Source of the DNA: Qaidamihabitans albus
GTDB lineage: Bacteria; Actinomycetota; Actinomycetes; Mycobacteriales; Pseudonocardiaceae
Assembly (NCBI RefSeq): GCF_016464705.1
Contig: NZ_JAEHOB010000002.1
Location: 310,001 to 374,000, forward strand
Direction of reading: 5' to 3'
DNA length: 64,000 bases
This document shows positions 42,350-50,907 of the stretch, one piece after another. The translations under genes and the position numbers were made by a program. Position 1 is the stretch's first letter. The number at the start of each line of letters is the position of its first letter. The notes under the pieces were generated by a model that was given only the letters and a program-made list of their open reading frames with translations, was not told the origin of the DNA and did no database searches.

Positions 42350-42773
42350 TCCGCGTTCCGGGTTCACCCTGGCCGGCGAGGTCCTCGATCACCGCCTGGA
42401 AGCGCGGGCACGTCACGATGTCGTCGTGTTCGCACTCCAGCGCACGGTCCACCAGTTCCAGCGACTCCTGCGCCTGCGCGATCCGGCGGGCCAGGTCGGC
42501 CCGGTGCCGCCTGAGCACCGCCTGCCGCGCCCGCGGATCGGCGTCGGCGAACATCCGCCTGATGTCGTCGAGCGCGAACCCCGCCTGCTTGGCCCGCAGC
42601 ACCACCGCGACCCGGTACACCTCGGCCCGCCCGTAGCGGCGGCGCCCCGCCTCCGCCCGAACCGGTGAGAGCAGGCCCATCGACTCCCAGTGCCGCAGCA
42701 CGTGCGTCGCGAGGCCGAACCGCTCCGCGACCTGCCCGATGCCGAGAGTGCGCTCAGGCTCGCTTGACTTCAT
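42336..42773 (-). CDS. MerR-family regulator
   Basis: The 145-residue protein has a MerR winged helix (TLGIGQVAERFGLATHVLRHWE, GLLSPVRAEAGRRRYGRAEVYR), a dimerisation coiled coil and a Cys-containing C-terminus (ALECEHDDIVTCPRF). It is divergent from a methyltransferase gene, 28 nt apart, and probably controls it. Its 3' end overlaps the convergent pucR by 14 nt. The inducer is unknown. Confidence 0.87.
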   Translation of the reverse strand: MKSSEPERTLGIGQVAERFGLATHVLRHWESMGLLSPVRAEAGRRRYGRAEVYRVAVVLRAKQAGFALDDIRRMFADADPRARQAVLRRHRADLARRIAQAQESLELVDRALECEHDDIVTCPRFQAVIEDLAGQGEPGTRISPR

Positions 42774-42801
42774 GTCGGCATTAAGCAGGAGATTGAGCGG
42801 C

Positions 42802-43560
42802 ATGTCCACCACAGAGCACACCGAGACCGACACGCTCATCGCGATGCTCGACGTCGCCGACGCCCTGCCGACCGCCGTCGCGCTGCGAAACCGCTCCTAC
42901 GACCTGCTCTGCCTCGCGCCCGGCGCACTCGTGGCAGACGTCGGATGCGGACCGGGCCGGGCCGTCGCCGAGCTGACCGAGCGGGGCACCGCCGCGGTCG
43001 GCGTCGACGCCGACGAGCACATGATCGCCACGGCGCGCGGCCGCTGGCCCGAGGCCGACTTTCGGACCGGCGACGCCTGCGCGCTGCCGTTCGCCGAGGG
43101 CACCCTCGCCGGCTACCGGGCGGAGAAGGTCTTCCACCAGCTGTCCGACGCCCCGGCCGCCGTGGCGGAGGCCCGGCGGGTGCTCGCTCCCGGCGGCCAC
43201 ATCGTCCTCGTCGGCCAGGACTGGGACGCGATCGCCGTCGATGCCGACGACGCCGAACTCACCCGGGCGATCCTGCGCGCCCGTGCCGACACGCTGCCCA
43301 ACCCGCGCGCGGCCCGCCGCTACCGCAACCTGCTACTCGACGGCGGCTTCATCGGGGTCACCGTCGAGGCGGGTCTCGGCGTCCTCACCGACCGGCTGAT
43401 GCTGCCCGTGGCGACCGGGTTCGCGGAGGCGGCGCACGCCGCCGGGGCCATCACCCGCGAGCAGGCCGACACCTGGATCACCGAGCAGCGGCGCCGTGCC
43501 GAGAGCGACCGGTTCCTCCTCGCCGTCCCGATGTTCCTGGCCGTGGCGGCACGCCCGTGA
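42802..43560 (+). CDS. Class I SAM-dependent methyltransferase
   Basis: This is a 252-residue methyltransferase with the AdoMet motif VADVGCGPGRAVAELTERG, the motif II Asp in VGVDADEHMI, and ARRVLAPGGHIVLVGQDWD. It resembles UbiE/small-molecule enzymes; the substrate cannot be predicted. The ATG at 42802 has AGGAG about 10 nt upstream. Divergent placement from the MerR gene suggests inducible expression. Confidence 0.83.
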   Translation: MSTTEHTETDTLIAMLDVADALPTAVALRNRSYDLLCLAPGALVADVGCGPGRAVAELTERGTAAVGVDADEHMIATARGRWPEADFRTGDACALPFAEGTLAGYRAEKVFHQLSDAPAAVAEARRVLAPGGHIVLVGQDWDAIAVDADDAELTRAILRARADTLPNPRAARRYRNLLLDGGFIGVTVEAGLGVLTDRLMLPVATGFAEAAHAAGAITREQADTWITEQRRRAESDRFLLAVPMFLAVAARP

Positions 43561-43567
43561 ACCGCTG

Positions 43568-44332
43568 TCAGGCGAACGGGCGTACCTCGACCCCGGCCGC
43601 CCGCAGCCCCTCCCGCACGCGGCGGGCGATCTCGACCGAGCCTGCCGTGTCGCCGTGCACGCAGAGCGAGCGGGGCCGGACGGTGACGACCCCGCCGTCG
43701 GCGGCGGTCACCCGCCCTTCGGTGGCCATCAGGACGCTGCGCTCGACCACCTCGTCGGGCTCGTGCACCACCGCGCCGGGCTCGCGCCGCGACACCAGCC
43801 GCCCCTCCGGCGTGTAGGCGCGGTCGGCGAAGGCCTCCGCCACCGTGCTCAGGCCGGCGTCGGCCCCCTGCCGCAGCAGCTCCGAGTTCGGCAGGCCGAG
43901 CAGCGGCAGCGTCCTGTCGTAGCGGTGCACCGCGTCGACCACGGCCGCGGCCTGCTCGACGTGCGTCGCCACGGCGTTGTAGAGCGCCCCGTGCGGCTTG
44001 ACGTAGGCGACCCTGGTCCCGGCGATGCGGGCGAAGCCGTCGAGCGCCGCGATCTGGTAGATGAGGTCGTTCACCAACTCGTGCGGGTCCATGTCGATGA
44101 ACCGGCGCCCGAAGCCCGCGAGGTCGCGGTAGCCCACCTGCGCACCGACCACGACGCCGCGCTCGGCGGCCCGCTCGGTGACGCGGCGCAGCACCGAAGG
44201 ATCGCCTGCGTGGAACCCGCAGGCGACGTTGGCGCTGGAGACGATGTCCAGCAGCGCGTCGTCGTCGCCGAGGGACCAGGCGCCGAACCCTTCCCCGAGG
44301 TCGCTGTTGAGATCGATCACCACGTCCGTCAC
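43568..44332 (-). CDS. pxpA: 5-Oxoprolinase subunit A (LamB/YcsF family)
   Basis: PxpA, with PxpB and PxpC, hydrolyses 5-oxoproline to glutamate. The 254 residues have the family sequence: DLNSDLGEGFGAWSLGDDDALL, SSANVACGFHAGDPSVLRR, GAQVGYRDLAGFGRR, YVKPHGALYNAVA and RSLCVHGDT. No pxpB or pxpC lies beside it, so partners must be elsewhere or the protein acts differently. It converges with the methyltransferase gene at 7 nt. Confidence 0.92.
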   Translation of the reverse strand: MTDVVIDLNSDLGEGFGAWSLGDDDALLDIVSSANVACGFHAGDPSVLRRVTERAAERGVVVGAQVGYRDLAGFGRRFIDMDPHELVNDLIYQIAALDGFARIAGTRVAYVKPHGALYNAVATHVEQAAAVVDAVHRYDRTLPLLGLPNSELLRQGADAGLSTVAEAFADRAYTPEGRLVSRREPGAVVHEPDEVVERSVLMATEGRVTAADGGVVTVRPRSLCVHGDTAGSVEIARRVREGLRAAGVEVRPFA

Positions 44333-44348
44333 CCCGCCACCCTAACCA

Positions 44349-44396
44349 CCTCGTGAGTGCGTAACAGTGTTCTAACTCGCGTAGCCACTCACGAGG
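44349..44396. repeat. Dispersed inverted repeat, family 1, copy 6
   Basis: CCTCGTGAGTG (44349-44359) pairs with CACTCACGAGG (44386-44396) around CGTAACAGTGTTCTAACTCG. The right arm contains the last Ser codon and stop of the aldolase-like gene. It ends the aceB operon and precedes pxpA on the same strand. Confidence 0.85.
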
Positions 44397-45609
44397 CGGG
44401 GCTGGCGGCGCGGTCCACCAGGTTTCGCAGGGCGGCGCGGTCGAGCGTGGTGCGGTCGCCGATCTCGGCCTCGTCCACGGCGCCGCAGTCGAGGCCCCTG
44501 ATGAGGTAGGCGGCCAGCGCCTGCGCGGTGGCGGGCTCGTCCAGCACCCCGCCCTCGGTGGCGCGCACGTAGTCCCGCAGCCGCGCCGCCGCGTCCGGCA
44601 CCCCCTCGCGGAAGAACGTGTAGGTCGCGGCGAAGCGGCTCGGCAGCTGGTGCGGGTGCAGGTCCCAGCCCTGGTAGAAGCCGTGTTCGAGCGAGCGGCG
44701 CACGAGGCGGGCGTGCTCCTCCCACGCGGCGTGCACCGTCGCCGCGGCACCGACCGGCAGCCGGTTGGTGGAGCCGTCGGACAGCCGCACCCCGGTACCG
44801 GCGGCGGCCACCTGCATGAACTGCTTGGCGAAGTCGGCCGCGGGATGCTCCATGCTCTGGTAGGCGCCGCTGACGCCGAGCCCGGCGCTGTAGTCGTAGG
44901 TGCCGAAGTGCAGGCCCGAGCAGCGGCCGTCCGCGGCGTGCACGATGCGGGTGATCGCGACCGTCCCGTCGGCGGCGAGGATCGACTGCGGCGTCTCCAC
45001 CTGTACCTCGAACCGCAGTGAGCCGGCCGCCAGGCCGTGTGCCTTCTCCAGCTCGGCCAGCACCACCACGGCGGCCTCGACCTGCTCGATCGCGGTCACC
45101 TTCGGCAGCGTGACCACGAAACCGGACGGCGGCTGCCCGAGCGCGCCGAGGAAGAGGTCCAGCGTGCGGATGCCGCGCCGGCGGGTCGCGGCCTCGAAGC
45201 TCTTGAACCGGATACCGCAGAACGGCGGCGGGCTGCTCGCCGCAAGCTCGGCGCCGCACCGCAGCGCCTCGGTGTCCTCGGCCTCGTCGCCGGGGGCGCC
45301 ATAGCCGTCCTCGAAGTCGATGCGCAGGTCCTCGATCGGCTGTTCCGCCAGCTTGCGGCGCACCCGTTCACGCACCTCCGGCGAGGCGGCGAGGCCGGAG
45401 CCGTGCTCGGCGAGCACCGCGCCGGCCCGCTCCCCCCACTCGGCGGCCAGCCCGGCCCGGTAGTGGTTCGCCGGGACGTAGACGGTGTGCACCGGCTGCC
45501 TGCCGGCCGGCTCGCCCGGGTAACGCGCGGCGACCCGCGCGTCCGCCTCGGCGAGCCGGGCGTCGACGCTCGCGTAGACGTCGTCGGGGAGCCGGCCGGC
45601 CTGCGCCAC
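44389..45609 (-). CDS. HpcH/HpaI aldolase-like protein of unknown function (DUF6986-type)
   Basis: The 406-residue protein resembles the CitE/HpcH TIM-barrel family: LRIDFEDGYGAPGDEAEDTE, VVTLPKVTAIEQVEA, FEVQVETPQSILA (Glu at the metal site), and LHFGTYDYSAGLGVS (Asp). Such enzymes form or cleave C-C bonds of oxoacids. Its GTG overlaps the malate synthase stop by one base (TAGTG), a strong sign of joint function around glyoxylate. The reaction is not known; ureidoglycolate or malate-type chemistry is possible. Confidence 0.65.
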   Translation of the reverse strand: MAQAGRLPDDVYASVDARLAEADARVAARYPGEPAGRQPVHTVYVPANHYRAGLAAEWGERAGAVLAEHGSGLAASPEVRERVRRKLAEQPIEDLRIDFEDGYGAPGDEAEDTEALRCGAELAASSPPPFCGIRFKSFEAATRRRGIRTLDLFLGALGQPPSGFVVTLPKVTAIEQVEAAVVVLAELEKAHGLAAGSLRFEVQVETPQSILAADGTVAITRIVHAADGRCSGLHFGTYDYSAGLGVSGAYQSMEHPAADFAKQFMQVAAAGTGVRLSDGSTNRLPVGAAATVHAAWEEHARLVRRSLEHGFYQGWDLHPHQLPSRFAATYTFFREGVPDAAARLRDYVRATEGGVLDEPATAQALAAYLIRGLDCGAVDEAEIGDRTTLDRAALRNLVDRAASPAS

Positions 45610-47183
45610 TACCGGATCCGCTCGTAGGCGGGCAGCGTGAGGAAGTCGGCGAAGTTCTCGGCGAGTGCGACCTCCTCGAACAGCTCGACCGCCTCCGCGA
45701 GCTGCTCGGCCGGGATGACGTCGGCGAGCTCGCCGCGGACCTCGTCGAGCACCGAGCGCACGAGCTGCTCGGTGACCTTGTCGCCGGTGTCCAGCTCGAC
45801 GCCGTTGCGCACCCACTGCCACACCTGCGAACGGGAGATCTCCGCGGTCGCCGCGTCCTCCATGAGGTTGTGGATCGCCGCCGCGCCGTTGCCGCCGAGC
45901 CACGACGCGATGTAGCGCACGCCGACGTCCACCGCGCCGCGCAGGCCCGCCATGGTGGCCCTGCCCTCGGTGGCGGCGATGTCGAGCAGCTCGTCGGCCG
46001 TGACGTCGACGTCCTCGCGGGTGCGGTCGAGCTGGTTCGGCTTGTCGCCGAGCACCTTGTCGAACTCCTCACGGCAGAGCTCGACCATGCCCGGATGCGC
46101 GACCCACGAGCCGTCGAAGCCGTCGCGGGCCTCGCGCGCCTTGTCGTCGTGCGTCTTGGCCATCGCCTTCTCGTTGACCTCGGGGTCCTTGCTCGGGATG
46201 AACGCGGCCATCCCGCCGATCGCGAAGGCGCCCCGCTTGTGGCAGGTGCGCACGAGCAGTTCGGTGTAGGCGCGCATGAACGGTGCCGTCATGGTGACGC
46301 TGTTGCGGTCAGGCAGCACGAACTTCTCGCCCGCGTCCCGGAAGTACTTGATGATGCTGAACAGGTAGTCCCAGCGGCCCGCGTTCAGCCCGGAGGCGTG
46401 CTCACGCAGCTCGTAGAGGATCTCCTCCATCTCGAACGCGGCCGGGATGGTCTCGATGAGCACGGTCGCGCGGATCGTGCCGTGCTCGACGCCCAGCTCC
46501 CGCTCGGCGTGGGTGAACACGTCGTTCCACAGCCGCGCCTCGAGGTGGCTCTCGATCTTCGGCAGGTAGAAGTAGGGCCCGCTGCCCCGGTTCAGCAGCT
46601 CCTTCGCGTTGTGGAAGAAGTAGAGGCCGAAGTCCACGAGCGCGCCGACGGCCTTGCGACCGTCGATCTCGATGCCGCGCTCGTCGAGGTGCCAGCCACG
46701 CGGCCGGACGACGATCGTCGCGTGCTCCACGTCGTCGCGCAGGGCGTAATGCTTGCCACCGCTGTCCAGCTCGATGTTCTTGCGGATCGCGTCGGACAGG
46801 TTGACCTGCCCGGCGACCACGTTGGCCCAGTGCGGGGTGTTGGCGTCCTCGAAGTCGGCGAGCCAGACCTTGGCACCGGAGTTCAGCGCGTTGATCGTCA
46901 TCTTGCGGTCGGTGGGGCCGGTGATCTCGACGCGGCGGTCGCGCAGCGCGGGCGGCGCCTCCGCCACCTGCCACTGCGACTCCCGGATGGCGCGCGTCTC
47001 CGGCAGGAAGTCGAGCCTGCCGGTGCGCTTGGCCTCCTCGCGGCGGTGTGCGCGCGCCTCCAGCAGCTTGTCGCGCGTCGCCGCGAAGGCGTCGTGCAGG
47101 CCGCCGAGGAACTCCAGGGCAGCAGGAGTCAGAACCTCGTCGCCGCGCTCGACCGGATCGCCGAGCACACGAACATCAGACAT
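45609..47183 (-). CDS. aceB: Malate synthase A
   Basis: Malate synthase condenses glyoxylate with acetyl-CoA to malate, here feeding ureide-derived glyoxylate to central metabolism. The 524 residues show the AceB features: TGPTDRKMTINALNSGA, WLADFEDANTPHWANVV, TIVVRPRGWHLDER, IRATVLIETIPAAFEMEEIL, and GRWDYLFSIIKYFRD. Length fits isoform A. It is divergent from an IclR gene with tandem operators between, and is coupled to the aldolase-like gene. Confidence 0.95.
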   Translation of the reverse strand: MSDVRVLGDPVERGDEVLTPAALEFLGGLHDAFAATRDKLLEARAHRREEAKRTGRLDFLPETRAIRESQWQVAEAPPALRDRRVEITGPTDRKMTINALNSGAKVWLADFEDANTPHWANVVAGQVNLSDAIRKNIELDSGGKHYALRDDVEHATIVVRPRGWHLDERGIEIDGRKAVGALVDFGLYFFHNAKELLNRGSGPYFYLPKIESHLEARLWNDVFTHAERELGVEHGTIRATVLIETIPAAFEMEEILYELREHASGLNAGRWDYLFSIIKYFRDAGEKFVLPDRNSVTMTAPFMRAYTELLVRTCHKRGAFAIGGMAAFIPSKDPEVNEKAMAKTHDDKAREARDGFDGSWVAHPGMVELCREEFDKVLGDKPNQLDRTREDVDVTADELLDIAATEGRATMAGLRGAVDVGVRYIASWLGGNGAAAIHNLMEDAATAEISRSQVWQWVRNGVELDTGDKVTEQLVRSVLDEVRGELADVIPAEQLAEAVELFEEVALAENFADFLTLPAYERIR

Positions 47184-47296
47184 GCGAACACCTCAAAAAG
47201 CGCGGGTAGATGCCAATTCCGGCCGAAAGTGACCTGATCGACCGCGGCCTGCGCCGGTCACCCACTTTCACCCTTCTTAGCATGACGATCATCTTG

Positions 47297-47333
47297 TTTT
47301 ACATCTCGGACTATAGTTTCTACATTGCGGAAG
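47297..47333. promoter_or_regulatory. Tandem IclR-type sites between aceB and iclR
   Basis: TTTTACATCTCGGA (47297-47310) and TTTCTACATTGCGGAAG (47317-47333) are related sites 20 bp apart in an AT-rich patch of the divergent region. The second shares TTTC...GCGGAA with the palindrome upstream of hyi at 28770-28788. Confidence 0.5.
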
Positions 47334-47354
47334 CTCAACGTGAGAGGAGCCGGT

Positions 47355-48128
47355 GTGGCGGTCGAGAGATCAGCAGGCGGCGGCGTGCAGTCGCTACAGC
47401 GGGCGTTCGACCTGCTCGAACTGCTCGCGGACACCGGTGGCGAGGCGAGCCTTTCGGAGCTCGCGACCACCTCCGGCCTGCCGATGCCGACGATCCACCG
47501 GCTCATCCGCACCCTCGTCGCGCTCGGCTACGTCCGGCAGAACTCGAACCGCCGCTACGCGCTGGGCGCGCGGCTGATCCGGCTCGGCGAGAACGCCAGC
47601 ATGCAGTTCGGCACGTGGGCGCGGCCACTGCTCACACAGCTGGTGGACGAGGTCGAGGAGACCGCGAACCTCGCCGTGCTGGAACGGGACGAGGTCGTCT
47701 ACGTGTCGCAGGTGCCCTCGCGGCACTCGATGCGCATGTTCACCGAGGTGGGCAGGCGGCTGCTGCCGCACGGCACCGGCGTCGGCAAGGCGATGCTCGC
47801 CCACCTGCCCGAGGGCGAGGTGCGCGCGCTGCTCGGGCGGACCGGGATGCCGGCCTACACCGAGCACACCTACACCGACCCCGGCGAGTTCCTTCGCCAC
47901 CTCGCCGACATCGCGAAGGAGGGCTACGCGATCGACGAGAGCGAGCAGGAACTGGGAGTGCGCTGCGTCGCGGTGCCGGTGGCGGGCGCGCCGACCCCGG
48001 CCGCGGTGTCCGTCTCCGGCCCGGAGGGCAGGCTGACCAAGGAGGCGGTGACCCGCATCGCGCCGGTGGTGCAGCGCATCGCCGGTGAGCTCTCCGAGCA
48101 GCTCGCCGCCCGCGGGCTCACGGCCTGA
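47355..48128 (+). CDS. IclR-family regulator (AllR-like)
   Basis: The ~257-residue protein has the IclR HTH (VQSLQRAFDLLELLADTGGEA, MPTIHRLIRTLVALGYVRQN) and effector domain (HSMRMFTEVGRRLLPHGTGVGKAML, EGYAIDDESEQ-like EGYAIDESEQELGVRCVAVPV). The GTG at 47355 has AGAGGAG upstream and is preferred to an earlier start. In this setting it most resembles AllR, the glyoxylate/allantoin-responsive repressor of actinobacteria. It probably represses aceB and, through similar sites, hyi-glxR-gcl (inference). Confidence 0.85.
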   Translation: MAVERSAGGGVQSLQRAFDLLELLADTGGEASLSELATTSGLPMPTIHRLIRTLVALGYVRQNSNRRYALGARLIRLGENASMQFGTWARPLLTQLVDEVEETANLAVLERDEVVYVSQVPSRHSMRMFTEVGRRLLPHGTGVGKAMLAHLPEGEVRALLGRTGMPAYTEHTYTDPGEFLRHLADIAKEGYAIDESEQELGVRCVAVPVAGAPTPAAVSVSGPEGRLTKEAVTRIAPVVQRIAGELSEQLAARGLTA

Positions 48129-48163
48129 AAGGCACCTGGCGGGTCCGAGAGCCTGGTCACCTC

Positions 48164-48207
48164 TCGTGAGCGCCTACGCGAGTTAGAACACTGTTACGCA
48201 CTCACGA
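48164..48207. repeat. Dispersed inverted repeat, family 1, copy 7
   Basis: TCGTGAGCGCCTACGCGAG faces ACGCACTCACGA across TTAGAACACTGTT, between convergent iclR and ftsY. Read on the minus strand it matches copy 1 for about 50 nt, including the flank AGAGGTGACCAGGC. Confidence 0.85.
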
Positions 48208-48223
48208 CCGAGGCACTTCCGGC

Positions 48224-49546
48224 TCAGCCGAGCAGCGCGTCGACGAACGCGGCGGGCTCGAACGGCGCCAGGTCGTCCGGCCCCTCTCCGAGGCCGACGA
48301 GCTTCACCGGCACGCCCAGCTCACGCTGTACCTGGAAGACGATGCCGCCCTTCGCGGTGCCGTCCAGCTTGGTCAGCACGATCCCGGTGACATCGACCAC
48401 CTCGGAGAACACCCGCGCCTGCGCGAGACCGTTCTGGCCGGTGGTGGCGTCCAGCACGAGCAGCACCTCGTCGACCTCGGCCTGCTTCTCCACCACGCGC
48501 TTGACCTTGCCGAGCTCGTCCATCAGCCCGGTCTTGGTGTGCAGCCTGCCCGCTGTGTCCACCAGTACGGCGTCCACCCCGGCGTCGATCCCCCGCTTGA
48601 CCGCGTCGAACGCCACCGACGCGGGGTCTGCGCCTTCCTTGCCGCGCACCACCTCGGCGCCCACCCGCTCGGACCAGGTCTGCAACTGGTCGGCGGCGGC
48701 GGCGCGGAACGTGTCGGCGGCGCCGAGCAGCACCTGCCGTCCCTGCGCGACGAGGACACGGGCGAGCTTGCCCGTCGTGGTGGTCTTGCCGGTGCCGTTC
48801 ACCCCGGCGATCAGCACCACCGCGGGCTGCTTGGTCCCGTCGACGGTGTGCGGCAGCGCGCGCACGGACCGGTCGGCGTCCGGCCACAGTGCGCCGGTCA
48901 GCACGTCCCGCAGCGCGGCCCTGGCCTCCTCCTCGGTACGCACGCCGCGAGTGGACAGCGTCTCGCGCAGCTTCTCGACGATCTCCGTGGTGGTCGCCGC
49001 GCCGAGGTCGGCGACGAGCAGGGTGTCCTCGATGTCCTGCCACGAGTCCTCGTCGAGGTCACCGGCGCCGAGCAGGCCGAGCAGGCTCTGCCCGAGCGCG
49101 GAGCGGGACTTCGTCAGCCTGCCCCGCAGCCGCTCGATCCGGCCCGCGGCGGGCGGCACCTCCTCGACCGGTTGTGGCTCCGGCTCCGGCTCGACTGCGG
49201 GTGGCGCCTCGGTCCGCTGCTCGTCGGGGAGACCGACGTCGACGATCGGGCGCCGGGCCACGTCCCTCGGCACCGACGCGTCGTCGCCGACCCCGGGCTC
49301 GCCGTCGGTCTCGGTGCGCTCCTCGACGGGATGCGGCGGGGCCGGCTCCGCCCGCTCGGTCTCCGTGCCACCGGGTGCCAGGGAGATCCCGCCACCGGCC
49401 TGGTATCCGCCCCCCTTGGGCGCCTCGGCCGCACGCCGCTCCAGCCTGATCTTGCGCCTGCGCGCGATGGTCAGTCCGGCGACGAGTGCGACCACCAGTA
49501 CGACGGCCGCGACGACGATGACCCAGAACCAGACGTTGCTCGACAC
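48224..49546 (-). CDS. ftsY: Signal recognition particle receptor FtsY
   Basis: FtsY is the membrane receptor for Ffh. The 440 residues start with a transmembrane helix (VWFWVIVVAAVVLVVALVAG), followed by an acidic Pro/Glu linker (residues ~40-140) and the NG domain with GVNGTGKTTTTGKLA, DTAGRLHTKTGLMDEL, TKLDGTAKGG and VGLGEGPDDL. I chose the GTG at 49546 with GGAGGA upstream. It converges with iclR across an inverted repeat. Confidence 0.95.
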   Translation of the reverse strand: MSSNVWFWVIVVAAVVLVVALVAGLTIARRRKIRLERRAAEAPKGGGYQAGGGISLAPGGTETERAEPAPPHPVEERTETDGEPGVGDDASVPRDVARRPIVDVGLPDEQRTEAPPAVEPEPEPQPVEEVPPAAGRIERLRGRLTKSRSALGQSLLGLLGAGDLDEDSWQDIEDTLLVADLGAATTTEIVEKLRETLSTRGVRTEEEARAALRDVLTGALWPDADRSVRALPHTVDGTKQPAVVLIAGVNGTGKTTTTGKLARVLVAQGRQVLLGAADTFRAAAADQLQTWSERVGAEVVRGKEGADPASVAFDAVKRGIDAGVDAVLVDTAGRLHTKTGLMDELGKVKRVVEKQAEVDEVLLVLDATTGQNGLAQARVFSEVVDVTGIVLTKLDGTAKGGIVFQVQRELGVPVKLVGLGEGPDDLAPFEPAAFVDALLG

Positions 49547-49670
49547 GGCGCCATCCTCCCACCCGGTCACCGGGCGACCGGGTCGCCCCCGGCGGGGTGA
49601 TGTCAATCTTCAACCTGTTGTGCATCTTTTTCGAGAAAATTGAACCAGATTACTTGCCTTACAGCACAGT

Positions 49671-49686
49671 CGTGGACTAGACCACT
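49671..49686 (+). promoter_or_regulatory. DasR-like (dre) site immediately upstream of anmK
   Basis: CGTGGACTAGACCACT agrees at 13 of 16 positions with the dre consensus ACTGGTCTAGACCACT of the GntR regulator DasR. It ends 3 nt before the anmK GTG, occupying the place of a Shine-Dalgarno; TTGCCT (49654-49659) may be the -35 box of a leaderless promoter. Confidence 0.5.
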
Positions 49687-49689
49687 GCC

Positions 49690-50898
49690 GTGGCGTTATC
49701 TCATCCGGTCCTGCGGGTGGCCGGGCTCATCTCGGGCACGTCGATCGACGGCATCGACGTCGCCGTCACCGAACTGCGCTCGGCAGGCGAGGAGCTCACC
49801 CTGATCCCGCTCGGGCACCTCGAACTGCCGTATCCCGGACCGCTGCGCGCCGACCTGCTCGCCGCGCTGCCGCCCGGCCCGTGCAGCGCGGAACAGCTCA
49901 CGAAACTCGACACCCGCGTCGGGCAGGCGTTCGCCGAGGCCGCGCGGACCGGCATCGACCGGCTCGCCGGCGGCCGTGCCGACCTGATCGCCTCGCTCGG
50001 CCAGACGGTGTTCCACTGGGTCGAGAACGGCCACGCCGAGGGCACCCTCCAGCTCGGCCAGCCTGCATGGATCGCCGAGCGCACCGGCCTGCCCGTGGTG
50101 GCCGACCTGCGTGCCCGCGACGTCGCCGCGGGCGGGCACGGCGCACCGCTCGCGAGCACGCTGGACGCGCTGTGGCTGCGGGGGCTCGCAGCCGAAACGG
50201 GCGGTCCCGCGGCGGCACTGAACATCGGCGGCATCGCGAACCTCACCGTCGTCCCGCCGGACGGCGCCGTGCTCGCCTACGACACCGGCCCCGGCAACGC
50301 GCTGCTCGACCTGGCGGCCGCGCGGGTCACCGAGGGTGCCCGGCACAGTGACCTCGACGGCGCGCTCGCCGCCCGCGGCACCGTGCGCGAGGACCTGCTG
50401 CGGCGGCTGCTCGCCGACCCCTACTACGCGGCGCCGCCGCCGAAGTCGACCGGCAAGGAGCATTTCCACGCCGCTCACCTGGACGCCGCGACCGCGGGCC
50501 TGCCGCCCGTCGACGGTCCCGACCTGCTCGCCACGCTCACCGAGCTGACGGCGGTCACCGTGGCCGGGGAATGCGAGCGGCACGGCGTGCGCACGGTGCT
50601 CGCCTCCGGCGGCGGCGTGCGCAACCCGGCCCTGATCCGGGCGCTCGCCCGGCGCGTCGCCGTGCGGCCGAGTGACGAGCTCGGGCTGCCCGCCGAGGCC
50701 AAGGAGGCCTACCTCGCCGCCGTCCTCGGCTGGCTGACCTGGCACGGGCTGCCGGCGAACATGCCCACCGCGACCGGCGCCAACGGCCACCGGCTGCTCG
50801 GCAGCATCACCCCGGGCGCGGGCGTGCTCAGCCTGCCTCCGCCGTCACGCACGGCGATTTCCCGCTTGCGGGTAGCGAACACCCCCGATACACGGTAG
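49690..50898 (+). CDS. anmK: Anhydro-N-acetylmuramic acid kinase
   Basis: AnmK cleaves and phosphorylates 1,6-anhydroMurNAc during peptidoglycan recycling. The 402 residues have the ATP-binding AGLISGTSIDGIDVAV, LIASLGQTVFHW, NIGGIANLTVVP, YDTGPGNALLDLAA and VLASGGGVRNPALI. The GTG at 49690 lies directly after a DasR-like site, without a clear ribosome binding site, so a leaderless message is likely; a GTG about 10 codons in is the alternative. A sodium symporter gene follows at 9 nt. Confidence 0.92.
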   Translation: MALSHPVLRVAGLISGTSIDGIDVAVTELRSAGEELTLIPLGHLELPYPGPLRADLLAALPPGPCSAEQLTKLDTRVGQAFAEAARTGIDRLAGGRADLIASLGQTVFHWVENGHAEGTLQLGQPAWIAERTGLPVVADLRARDVAAGGHGAPLASTLDALWLRGLAAETGGPAAALNIGGIANLTVVPPDGAVLAYDTGPGNALLDLAAARVTEGARHSDLDGALAARGTVREDLLRRLLADPYYAAPPPKSTGKEHFHAAHLDAATAGLPPVDGPDLLATLTELTAVTVAGECERHGVRTVLASGGGVRNPALIRALARRVAVRPSDELGLPAEAKEAYLAAVLGWLTWHGLPANMPTATGANGHRLLGSITPGAGVLSLPPPSRTAISRLRVANTPDTR

Positions 50899-50907
50899 GA
50901 GATACCA

